DNA from: Bacteroidetes bacterium QH_7_62_13
GTDB lineage: Bacteria > Bacteroidota > Rhodothermia > Rhodothermales > Salinibacteraceae
Assembly (NCBI GenBank): GCA_003023365.1
Contig: PXTG01000114.1
Coordinates: 1 to 34,860 of the forward strand
Direction of reading: 5' to 3'
Length of the DNA: 34,860 nucleotides
Below the pieces are notes generated by a model. That model was not told the DNA's origin. It did no database searches and saw only the letters and a program-made list of their open reading frames with translations. Of the stretch, positions 23,445-31,152 are shown piece by piece. Both the position numbers and the translations under genes were made by a program. Each line of letters opens with the position of its first letter. Within the stretch, counting starts at the first letter, position 1.

Positions 23445-25910
23445 TTACGTAATCAATCGAAGCAGATCCGAGAAGACCCCTGCCGCCGTGACCTGGGGCC
23501 CGGCCCCCGGTCCCTGCACGATGAGCGGATTTTTCCGGTAGCGGTCGGTCTGAAAGCGCACAATGTTGTCCGTATGGCTTATACGGGCGAATGCGTGATC
23601 GGTCGGGTAGCGGCGCAGGCGAACCGATGCCGTCCCGTCCCGCTCCACGCTGCCCACAAAGCGCAGTACCTTCCCGTCCGCCCGGGCGGCCCGAAGAACG
23701 TCGGTCATGGCCTCGTCGTGCTCCGGCAACCGTTCCAAAAAGGAATCGACGCTTCCTTCCTGTAGCACGTCGGGCACGAGTCCTTCGATTTCTACATCAT
23801 CCAGCTGCATCGGCAGCCCCATTTCGCGGGCGAGAATGACGACCTTTCGTGCTACGTCCATTCCCGACAAATCGTCTCGGGGATCCGGCTCGGTAAAGCC
23901 TTCCGCTTTGGCCTGCTTCAGGATTTCGGAGAAGGGGCGGTCCCCATCAAAGGCGTTGAAGAGATAAGAGAGTGTGCCTGAAAGAATGCCCTCCACCCGA
24001 TGGACACGGTCGCCCGTTTCGGTGAGGTTGGCGAGGGTCTGAAGGATGGGTAGGCCCGCCCCCACAGTCGTCTCGTAGAGATAGTGCGGCAGCGCGCCTC
24101 GACTGGCGGCCTGTAGGGCCTGGTACGATTCCCACGACCCTGTATTGGCGCGTTTGTTGGGCGTGACGACATGGATGCCCCGTTCCAGCCAGTCCTCGTA
24201 GCGGTGCGCCACGGCGTCGCTGGCCGTGCAGTCGACGAGGACCGCATGTGGGTGATAGTCCGTCTGCACGTGATCGGCAAACGCATCGAGATCGGCGGTC
24301 TCCCCGTCCGCGAGGGCGGCCCGCCAGTCCGAAAGGTCCAGCTGCTGTTCGGCACGGAGCATGGTCGTGGTCGTGGTCACCCCCCGCACGCGAAGGTCGA
24401 TGTCCTGCTCCACGCGCAGGCGCTCGACCTGATCGGCGATTTGATCGAGGAGGGCGGCCCCCACGTTTCCCGCCCCGATCACCCCGATCGACAACGTCCG
24501 TTTCGACAAATAGAAGCCGGCATGAGCCGCCCGGAGCGCCCGCTGTGCGTCGTCGCCGTCTACCACCGCCGATATGTTCCGCTCCGAGGAGCCCTGGGCG
24601 ATGGCCCGCACGTTGACGCCGGCGTCACCGAGCGCTCCGAAGAAGGTGGCCGCCACACCCGGGGTCCCGGACATGCGGTCCCCGACGACCGCTAGAATGC
24701 TGCAGTCCGGCATCACGTCCACGCGCTGGATCAGTCCCCGGTCCCGCTCCGCGTAGAAGGCCTGCTCGGTGGCTCGGCGGGCACTCTCGGCCTGGGCCTC
24801 CGGCACGGCAAAGCAGATGGAGTGCTCGGAGCTTCCCTGTGAAATCAGGATCACGGACACGCCCGCGTCCTCCAACGCGCCAAAGAGCCGGCGGGCGATG
24901 CCCGGAACCCCGATCATTCCGGTGCCCTCCAGGTTCAGGAGGGCCACGTCGTCGACCGTCGAGAAGCCCTTCACGACCGATTCGCCGTCTCCCTCCAGGT
25001 GAATCCGAGTGCCCGAATGCTCGGGGGCGGAGGTGTTGCGGATCGTAATCGGAATCTCGTGCTCGACAGCCGGTGCGAGGGTGCGCGGATGGAGGACGCG
25101 GGCCCCAAAGTAGGCCAGCTCCATCATCTCCTTGTAGGTGAGGGCGTCGAGCGTCTGGGCGTCGGGCACGTAGCGGGGATCGGCGCTCATGACACCGTCG
25201 GTGTCCGTCCAGATTGTCAGCGCATCTGCTTCCAAGAGCGACGCGAAAATGGCGGCGGAGTGGTCGGAGCCGTTGCGCCCCAGGGTGGTGGGGACGCCGT
25301 TGGGTGTCGTGGCAATATAGCCGGTGATGACAAGAACATCGGCGTCCTGATCGGCCCGCCACGCCTCGAACCGCTCTCGGGTGGCCTCCCACTTCACCAT
25401 CGGGCCGAGCTCCTCGTGCTCCACAACGAGCACCTTCCGGGCGTTGCACATCGCGGCCTCAATGCCTTCGGCTCGGAGGAGCCCCGCCAGCAGGCGCGCG
25501 GCCCAGAGCTCCCCGTAGCCGGCGACGAGATCGCGAGCCGTCTCGGGGGCGGCGCGCATGAGCTGAGTCGCGCGCAGCACGTCACTGATATCGGCCACAT
25601 CCTCGTCGAGGGCGCGGAGGAGCGGCGCCGCCTCGTCACCGGACAATAGCTCCGTCACGACGGCCCGCTGCTCGTCACAGAGGGTCTTCAGGTCCGGAGG
25701 AAGGGCGTCCCCCGAATGCGGTCCAGCGTCGTCGACAAGACCCAGAAGCCGGTCCGTAACCCCGTCCATTGCCGACACCACGACGGCGGTCGGCCGGGGT
25801 TGGTCCCCCATCAACGACGCGACGTGTTGGATGCGGTCGGGGTCGGCGAGGCTGGTGCCGCCGAATTTGTGGACGCTCCAGCCTACAGAGGCGGCGGAAT
25901 CAGGGTCCAT
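23445..25910 (-). CDS. thrA: Bifunctional aspartokinase / homoserine dehydrogenase I
   Basis: The fused enzyme catalyses the first and third steps of threonine/methionine synthesis from aspartate. At 821 residues it matches the usual length of ThrA. The aspartokinase domain has KFGGTS (15-20), GRNGSDHSAA (211-220) and WTDTDGVMSADPR (234-246). Two ACT regions follow (about 325-465, with ISQGSSEHSICFAVP and IAQGSSERNISAVV), expected to bind a feedback amino acid such as threonine. The homoserine dehydrogenase domain has the NAD(P) loop IGVIGAGNVGAALLD (475-489), TPNKRANTG (583-591), EGILSGTLSYLFN (640-652) and GFTEPDPRDDLSGMDVARK (671-689), and ends near QGPGAG. All key residues appear intact. 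The ATG at 25910 is clear. It precedes thrB in the same direction. Confidence 0.96.
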   Translation of the reverse strand: MDPDSAASVGWSVHKFGGTSLADPDRIQHVASLMGDQPRPTAVVVSAMDGVTDRLLGLVDDAGPHSGDALPPDLKTLCDEQRAVVTELLSGDEAAPLLRALDEDVADISDVLRATQLMRAAPETARDLVAGYGELWAARLLAGLLRAEGIEAAMCNARKVLVVEHEELGPMVKWEATRERFEAWRADQDADVLVITGYIATTPNGVPTTLGRNGSDHSAAIFASLLEADALTIWTDTDGVMSADPRYVPDAQTLDALTYKEMMELAYFGARVLHPRTLAPAVEHEIPITIRNTSAPEHSGTRIHLEGDGESVVKGFSTVDDVALLNLEGTGMIGVPGIARRLFGALEDAGVSVILISQGSSEHSICFAVPEAQAESARRATEQAFYAERDRGLIQRVDVMPDCSILAVVGDRMSGTPGVAATFFGALGDAGVNVRAIAQGSSERNISAVVDGDDAQRALRAAHAGFYLSKRTLSIGVIGAGNVGAALLDQIADQVERLRVEQDIDLRVRGVTTTTTMLRAEQQLDLSDWRAALADGETADLDAFADHVQTDYHPHAVLVDCTASDAVAHRYEDWLERGIHVVTPNKRANTGSWESYQALQAASRGALPHYLYETTVGAGLPILQTLANLTETGDRVHRVEGILSGTLSYLFNAFDGDRPFSEILKQAKAEGFTEPDPRDDLSGMDVARKVVILAREMGLPMQLDDVEIEGLVPDVLQEGSVDSFLERLPEHDEAMTDVLRAARADGKVLRFVGSVERDGTASVRLRRYPTDHAFARISHTDNIVRFQTDRYRKNPLIVQGPGAGPQVTAAGVFSDLLRLIT

Positions 25911-26050
25911 GGGCTCGGGAATCAGAGTTCATTCGGGGACAAGGAGTAGTCGGACGCGGGGCGACCAGGGATTCGTGCGCTCCGCGACGGATGCCGCTGT
26001 CGTCCGGAACGTGTCGCAGCGAACCTGCCGTCCGCTGAACCCAGGGGAGC

Positions 26051-26089
26051 CTCCGCCTCGCAGCCCTCCGACGCAGGCATGATGCGGAG
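26051..26089 (-). promoter_or_regulatory. Inverted repeat in the thrA leader
   Basis: On the plus strand CTCCGC (26051-26056) is complementary to GCGGAG (26084-26089), enclosing a GC-rich stretch about 140 bases upstream of the thrA start. I looked for a Thr/Ile-rich leader peptide or a known riboswitch core here and saw neither. The pair could be part of a structured leader or be chance in GC-rich DNA. Confidence 0.2.
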
Positions 26090-26193
26090 CCGAGGTGCCG
26101 TACGGGTCTTCCACGCAGCAGGTGAATGAGATGTGGCTTCAGAAGCGGGTCATTGATCGCTCAGGCCGTGTTCGAAGGCCGGAGGCGGCGTTC

Positions 26194-27072
26194 TCACACC
26201 GCTTCATTCGTGGCCTCCACTTCCGCGACGAGTTTTTCAAGCAGATGTCGCAGCTTCGGGCGCGCCGTCTCGACGGCCTCCGTCATTTCCCCGGTCGTGA
26301 TCGGCCCCACCCGGTCGGGCGAACAACGATCAGCAATCACGGACACGGTGAGGACCCGAAGATCCATGTGCCGGGCCACGATCACCTCCGGCACCGTGTC
26401 GGTCCCCACCACGTCGGCCCCCAGGGTGCGTACCATCCGGTATTCGGCCTGGGTCCCGAGGTTTGGACCCAGCGTAGCAAAATAAATCCCCTTCTGAAGG
26501 TTGATTCCCTCCCGGAGCGCGACCGTTTCCGCCCGCTTCCGGAGCCCTGGGTCGTAGGGCTCCGTCATATCCGGAAAGCGTGGCCCCCATTCCTCCACGT
26601 TCGGCCCCACGAGGGGGTTCATGCCCTGAAAGTTCAGGTGGTCGGTGACGAGGAATAGATCGGAGGGCTCCACCTCGGGATGGACGCTACCGGCCCGGTT
26701 CGTGAAGAAAAGGTGTTCGAGTCCAAGCTCCCCAAGCATCCGGATGGGAAAGGCGACCTGCCGGGCAGTGTATCCACTGTGGAGCGACAACGGACCGTCC
26801 AACACGGCGACGGAACGCCCCGCAAGCTCTCCCACCATCAGGGTGCTGTCCGCGTCCCCGGCAACGGGGGTGTGCGGCATCTCTGCGAGCGCCCACTTTT
26901 CCTCGACGGCCAACGCCTCAGGGCGCGACCCAGCGCCGGTTCCCAGTATTAACCCGAGGGACGGCCGACGTTCGATCCGTTCCCGTACGAACGTAGCTGC
27001 CTCTTGCACGTGCCGGCGGTAGGTGTCGGTCGCTTCGGGAGTGAGCGCAGGACCGGCGGTTGACATCGGCAT
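26194..27072 (-). CDS. Purine nucleoside phosphorylase, type I (PunA-like), variant base pocket
   Basis: PNP splits purine nucleosides with phosphate into base and ribose-1-phosphate for salvage. The 292-residue protein follows the trimeric PNP pattern: LGLILGTGAGSRPEAL (39-54), the region LSLHSGYTARQV (96-106), FFTNRAGSV (122-130), DHLNFQGMNPLVGPN (144-158), GADVVGTDTVPEVIVARH (218-235). Three positions that contact the base differ from human PNP: Glu201 aligns with Gly206 (GPNLGT), Met219 with Thr224 and Asn243 with Asp248 (SVIADRC). An Asp at the third position also occurs in methylthioadenosine phosphorylases and broadens specificity to 6-amino purines in engineered human PNP. Substrate choice is therefore open. 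The ATG at 27072 and a second at 27066 are both possible starts. Confidence 0.82.
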   Translation of the reverse strand: MPMSTAGPALTPEATDTYRRHVQEAATFVRERIERRPSLGLILGTGAGSRPEALAVEEKWALAEMPHTPVAGDADSTLMVGELAGRSVAVLDGPLSLHSGYTARQVAFPIRMLGELGLEHLFFTNRAGSVHPEVEPSDLFLVTDHLNFQGMNPLVGPNVEEWGPRFPDMTEPYDPGLRKRAETVALREGINLQKGIYFATLGPNLGTQAEYRMVRTLGADVVGTDTVPEVIVARHMDLRVLTVSVIADRCSPDRVGPITTGEMTEAVETARPKLRHLLEKLVAEVEATNEAV

Positions 27073-27166
27073 ACTGGTGGGGCAAGGGAGGAGAGTAGAA
27101 GCGAATCGAGAGTCGCAGCCACTGCGGGCACAGCCACGGAGAAGAACGAGACGTTACTTTGGACCG

Positions 27167-28882
27167 CTACTCCATGTCCTCAAGGATGCTCCAAATCTTC
27201 TCAATTTCCTCGGTCGAGGCTTCTTCCTCGTCGTCCTCCGCCGAGCGGGAGCGCTTCTCCGGTTCCTCCTCTTCGTCCTTCTCGACCTGTCGCTTCTTCA
27301 CGTCCTCCTTGATGGCCTCGAACTGCCCCGTCGGTTCGGTGGTCTGCTCGTCGTCGACCTCGGTGGACGGTCCCGCCTCCTCCGTCGCATCTATGGTATC
27401 GGACGCGTCTGAAATATCCGGTTCGGCCGACGCGTCGGGGTCCTCGTCGGCACCGACCTCGCCGAGCTCCTCCTCATCGGGAAGAACAGGAAAGAGAGAT
27501 CGCATCGCCCGCTCCAAATCGTCCCCATCTTCCTCGTCGGATTCCTCGGAAGGGGCCTCGGCATCCTCTGCGTCCGACGCTGCCGCTCCGGTCTCCGGCG
27601 ACGTCGTCCCCAGTTCCCCATCGACGGCCGACTCGGACTCGGGGCTTTCCTCCCCCGACGCTTCAAATGCACTCGCGAAGTCCATCTCCGCGGTTTCGTC
27701 GTCGAGGTCGTCGAAGGACGAGGCGACGTCCTCCTCCACCTCCTCTCCAACCTCTTCAGTATCGGGTTCATCGGCCTCCGCGACGTCCGACATCGGTTCG
27801 GCGGTGTCCGTGGGCTCCTCGGTCACCTCGTCGCGGATGGCGTCGAACGACCGATAGCTGTCCGATGCCTCGTCGTCGGCGGTCGGGGAATCGTCGGTGG
27901 ACTCCCCCTCGGGCATCGTCGGCGCACTCGTGCCGGCACCGTCTTCTTCCGTACCGATCTCGCCCTCGTCGGATGCCGGCTCGGGCTCTTCACCGAACTC
28001 GTCGAAGTCCGGGAGGGTATCCGCCTCAAAAACGTCGGAGTCGGGCTCGTCTTCCTCCTCGGCCGCCGGCTCTTTGAACTCATCCTCGTCGACGACGTCC
28101 GAGAGAGAATCCTGCAAGTCAGCGAACTCTTCGGCGAAATCCGCCTCTTCTTCCCCTTTCACGTCGTCGGTCGCCGCCACATCGGGTTCAGCGGCCTCAG
28201 TGTCGACCTCTTCATCTTCTGCGTCCTCACTTGCGTCGTCCACATCTGGGGCGGACGCCACGTCCGCTTCATCGGCAATCTCGTCGGTCGCAGTTTCGAT
28301 GGCGGCCGTATCCATGTCCGGCTCCGACGGGTCAGGCGCAGCCGTATCCGGCTCGTCGAGCGAACTGACTTCCGGCTCCGTACCGGTCGGTCCGGAACGC
28401 CCCTGGTGCGTCGTCTGCGTTTCCGGCGCCCGATCCCCATCCTGGTACTCCTCCAGGATTTCGAGCTCGGAGTTCAGGAACGCACGGAGCCGAGCCACGA
28501 CCTCGTTGCGCCGGTTCTGGATGGTCTGAGCCTCCGCCTCCAACTGATCGCGCTCCGTCTGGGCCCGCTGCCGAATCTCCTGGGCCTCCGTTCGGGCCTC
28601 CTGAACGATATTCTCGGCCTCCTGCTTCGCGTTTTCGAGCTTTTCCTCGGCGTTCTTTCGCGTCTGGTCGAGGGCCTCCTGAAGCGCCTCTTCGACCTGC
28701 TTGTAATGCTCCATCTGATTTTCGAGCTCCTGGACCTTGTTCTCCAGGCGCCGATTCTTCTCCTTCATCTCCTCCCACTGGGTGGCCACCATGTCGAGGA
28801 AGGCTTCCACCTCGTCGGGGCTGTAGCCACGGAGGCTCTTGTCAAAGTCCTGCTTTCGAATGTCGAGTGGCGTGAGGTTCAT
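27167..28882 (-). CDS. DivIVA-domain protein with long acidic tail
   Basis: DivIVA proteins sense membrane curvature and recruit partners at poles and septa in Gram-positive bacteria; the role outside them is less known. The N-terminal motif is complete: MNLTPLDIRKQDFDKSLRGY, then SPDEVEAFLDMVA (21-33). A long coiled coil follows (about 35-145, EMKEKNRRLENKVQELENQM onward). From about 150 to 571 the chain is extremely rich in Asp, Glu, Ser, Thr and Pro and probably disordered, interrupted by short hydrophobic motifs (YRSFDAIRDEV, TGQFEAIKEDV, DDLERAMRSLFPVL) and ending EIEKIWSILEDME. Usual family members are about 150-300 residues long. The ATG at 28882 is certain. yggS lies just upstream on the same strand, as in the Gram-positive division cluster. 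Confidence 0.9.
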   Translation of the reverse strand: MNLTPLDIRKQDFDKSLRGYSPDEVEAFLDMVATQWEEMKEKNRRLENKVQELENQMEHYKQVEEALQEALDQTRKNAEEKLENAKQEAENIVQEARTEAQEIRQRAQTERDQLEAEAQTIQNRRNEVVARLRAFLNSELEILEEYQDGDRAPETQTTHQGRSGPTGTEPEVSSLDEPDTAAPDPSEPDMDTAAIETATDEIADEADVASAPDVDDASEDAEDEEVDTEAAEPDVAATDDVKGEEEADFAEEFADLQDSLSDVVDEDEFKEPAAEEEDEPDSDVFEADTLPDFDEFGEEPEPASDEGEIGTEEDGAGTSAPTMPEGESTDDSPTADDEASDSYRSFDAIRDEVTEEPTDTAEPMSDVAEADEPDTEEVGEEVEEDVASSFDDLDDETAEMDFASAFEASGEESPESESAVDGELGTTSPETGAAASDAEDAEAPSEESDEEDGDDLERAMRSLFPVLPDEEELGEVGADEDPDASAEPDISDASDTIDATEEAGPSTEVDDEQTTEPTGQFEAIKEDVKKRQVEKDEEEEPEKRSRSAEDDEEEASTEEIEKIWSILEDME

Positions 28883-29089
28883 GACGGTGATCGTTCAGTA
28901 GGACAGTACAGTACAGAGAGGCGTCCGCGGCGGCAAGGCGGTGTGGCCCCGCCTAAAGCGTAGAAAATGAACCGATGTGGAACAACTACAAGGCCGATAT
29001 GGCCATCAGTTCACTATGTTTTCACGATTTGAGACCGTGACTGTTTCGGTACCGGGCGGTCAGCCGTCCCTTCAAGGGCCCGCCGACTA
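28883..29089. other. yggS-divIVA intergenic region
   Basis: These 207 bases hold no gene. The middle (about 28965-29025) is more AT-rich than its surroundings and would be the natural place for a minus-strand divIVA promoter, but I could not fix a convincing pair of elements. Confidence 0.35.
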
Positions 29090-29848
29090 TCAGTCGTAGT
29101 CGCGCGGCCCGAAAAGGGCACTCCCGGGACGGATCATCGTGCCTCCCTCCTCCACGGCCACCTCGAAGTCGTTGCTCATGCCGATGGAGAGTTCGTCCAT
29201 CTCCACTCGGGGATTGTTCGATGCGTCGTACGTGTCGAAGAGGGTGCGCATCTCCCGGAACTCCCCGCGCACATCCTCGGGGTCCTCCACGAAGGAGGCC
29301 AGGGCCATCAGGCCACGGACGGCAAGGTGGTCGTACCGGGCACAGTGGTCCAGGAATGCGTGGACGTCCGCGGGAGCGAGGCCGTATCGTTGCTCCTCCC
29401 CGGAAATGTTCACCTGGACGAGACAGGGAAGCACGCGGTTGTTCTTGGCCGCCCGGTGGTCCAGTTCTTCGGCGAGGGCGGGGCGGTCGAGGGCGTCGAA
29501 CCAGTCGGCGTGGCGGGCCACGAACTTGGCCTTATTCGTCTGCAGGTGCCCCACCATGTGCCAGGTCACGTCCCCGCCCTTGAATGCGCCGAGGCGCTGC
29601 CGCGCCTTGTCCCGCAACTGCCGCGCCCGGTTCTCGCCGAAGTGGTCCAGGCCGGCGCGCTTGCCCGACTCGATGGCCTGCATGGGAAAGGTTTTGGAGA
29701 TGGCCACAATCGTCAGGTCCTCGGCCGAACGGCCGGCGCGCTCACAGGCCTGTGTAATCCGCTCCCGGATGGACCGTACTCGTTCTCGGACGGTGTCCGG
29801 CTCGATCTGCTCCTGAATCTCCGGGGTAGCCTCCGGAATCTGATTCAT
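29090..29848 (-). CDS. yggS: YggS/YlmE-type PLP homeostasis protein
   Basis: YggS (PLPBP) binds pyridoxal phosphate and keeps B6 vitamers in balance; it has no known enzyme activity. The 252-residue protein shows the PLP lysine in VAISKTFPMQAI (Lys52), HFGENRARQL (69-78), WHMVGHLQTNKAK (96-108), the VQVNISGEEQRYGL segment, RGLMALAS, the phosphate-binding LSIGMSNDFEVAVEEG, and a C-terminal RPGSALFGPRDYD. All conserved PLP contacts appear present. The ATG at 29848 is preferred over a GTG two codons upstream. The N-terminal ~18 residues are an acidic extension. It lies upstream of divIVA. Confidence 0.94.
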   Translation of the reverse strand: MNQIPEATPEIQEQIEPDTVRERVRSIRERITQACERAGRSAEDLTIVAISKTFPMQAIESGKRAGLDHFGENRARQLRDKARQRLGAFKGGDVTWHMVGHLQTNKAKFVARHADWFDALDRPALAEELDHRAAKNNRVLPCLVQVNISGEEQRYGLAPADVHAFLDHCARYDHLAVRGLMALASFVEDPEDVRGEFREMRTLFDTYDASNNPRVEMDELSIGMSNDFEVAVEEGGTMIRPGSALFGPRDYD

Positions 29849-30126
29849 GGACACGTACGTGGCTGCGTGAGAAAGGCGCGTGCAGAACGCCCTTCGTATC
29901 GTATGCGAAGCTGCTTGATCCCGGCCATACAGACACCGTCACCGACATAACGTCCGCGTCGTTTTCCGCGGATGGACGCGACAATCCGGGCGAAGGTCTT
30001 CTCTCCCCTCACGCCCTCGAGATTCGCACGGTGCGTCCCTTGGTTCGGACGCAACAATCCTCCATTCCGGAATCGGGATCGCCCGGGTCCTCCCGAGACT
30101 GAGGACTGTGAATATCCGTCCTCGGC
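29849..30126. other. Intergenic region upstream of yggS
   Basis: I see no gene in these 278 bases. They should contain the yggS promoter on the minus strand and the end of the lipoprotein transcript. Confidence 0.4.
30101..30123 (-). terminator. Hairpin right after the lipoprotein gene
   Basis: GAGGAC (30101-30106) pairs with GTCCTC (30118-30123) around an 11-base loop, starting only three bases beyond the stop codon of the minus-strand lipoprotein gene. The position is right for a terminator, but no T-run follows. Confidence 0.35.
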
Positions 30127-30552
30127 TTACGAGCAGGGCCGATCCTCGTAGATTGCCAAAAACAACCCACGCCCCCACGACTGACGGGTCTCGCGCTCCT
30201 CGTACCCGGTCGAGTCGGCCGTTACCTCCCGCTTGAAGGCGGACTCGGCATCAACCCGTTCCACGAGTAAGCCGTTGGCCCCGATCTCTCCGGCCCGACC
30301 CCGGGCCGCACGAATGAGTTTAAGCTGTGAGACCCCGGCGTCAAACGGCGCGTCCTCGGCGTCCTGCGCCTCAACCAGCGCGACGCGCTCGTAGGGACAA
30401 GCAATCTCGGTAGTATCCCGATAAATCGCGACACTTTCGGCCGAGACCGGCGACCGAGCCGGGGCGTCGCCCCCCAGCATGAGCACCTCCGTCGAGGGCC
30501 CACAGCCGACGAGCAGCACAGTGCAGATAAGCAAGCTCAACGGACCTCGCAT
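30127..30552 (-). CDS. Hypothetical lipoprotein
   Basis: I do not recognise the family. The 141-residue protein starts with a lipoprotein signal (MRGPLSLLICTVLLVGC, Cys17 in LVGC) and continues as a small mixed domain. That domain has a region YERVALVEAQ, a likely helix SQLKLIRAARGRAGEIGAN followed by GLLVERVD, and the ending WGRGLFLAIYED. The helix-then-GANGLLV pattern resembles small envelope proteins in which a cysteine-anchored domain of the YbjQ/Rcs-like kind precedes an alpha-beta unit, but I would not assign one. The ATG at 30552 begins the signal; an upstream ATG at 30597 gives 15 extra unlikely residues. It is probably anchored in the envelope. Confidence 0.7.
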   Translation of the reverse strand: MRGPLSLLICTVLLVGCGPSTEVLMLGGDAPARSPVSAESVAIYRDTTEIACPYERVALVEAQDAEDAPFDAGVSQLKLIRAARGRAGEIGANGLLVERVDAESAFKREVTADSTGYEERETRQSWGRGLFLAIYEDRPCS

Positions 30553-30686
30553 GGTCGGTTTGCGATTAGGATCGGTTGGATGATGGGCGCCACTCACCCC
30601 GGTCGCGCCTCCGGTGCATTCGTCACTTCCAAGCGGTCAACGATGCCCCTCTAGGCGGCTGAAGACACGGACTAGGACCGATGTGG

Positions 30687-30908
30687 TTACAATTCGCTGC
30701 CCTCCACAAACACGCACCCAACGCAGAGAGGGAGGAATCCAGGCACGACGACTTCCATAACAGTCTGGAGCCCATTGCTGTCTTCCATTCCCACGTATCC
30801 GTATCCGAGGAGAAGGCCAGCGGGAACGATAGCGGTTAACAGAGGGCCCCTGTCAGTTGTACTGCGTGCGGCGGAGGAGGCATCGGCGTCTTTCTCTGAC
30901 GTGCCCAT
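30687..30908 (-). CDS. Small predicted membrane protein
   Basis: A 73-residue frame from an ATG at 30908 has an acidic, Ser-rich N-terminus (MGTSEKDADASSAARSTTDR) and two hydrophobic stretches (about 22-40 and 49-69) with an acidic turn between them. That is the layout expected of a small membrane protein in a salt-adapted bacterium. I know no family for it. The frame stays open upstream to 31175, but those residues look non-coding. It may be chance. Confidence 0.4.
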   Translation of the reverse strand: MGTSEKDADASSAARSTTDRGPLLTAIVPAGLLLGYGYVGMEDSNGLQTVMEVVVPGFLPLCVGCVFVEGSEL

Positions 30909-31152
30909 GTCTGACCGACGATTTGAGGAGCAGGCTGGTGAAACGTACAGGGAAACGCACCCCAGAGCGGACCACGGCCGCAAGCGGCAGGGCCCCAGTA
31001 CCTGAGACGTGCCGGACGAGCGTCGGCAGCCCCTCGCACAAACGCCCCGTCGGCCGTCGTCTGCGCTTCGTATAATCTGTGCCTCGTCACGCAGGACCAC
31101 AGAGGTAGATGGGACACGTCCTCTCCCGACCTGGGTGAAACGGCTGAGGCAC

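Noticed and set aside
25911-26193. Threonine attenuator or SAM-type riboswitch ahead of thrA
   Set aside because: No Thr/Ile-rich leader peptide and no recognisable riboswitch core was found; only a generic inverted repeat remains.
27300-28440. Repetitive-looking DNA in the divIVA tail as a CRISPR or tandem repeat array
   Set aside because: The similarity comes from repeated acidic codons; there are no constant repeat units or spacers.
27159-28529. Ser-rich plus-strand frames across the divIVA tail
   Set aside because: They are the antisense reading of Asp/Glu-rich codons (GAC/GAG gives Ser/Leu strings), not independent genes.
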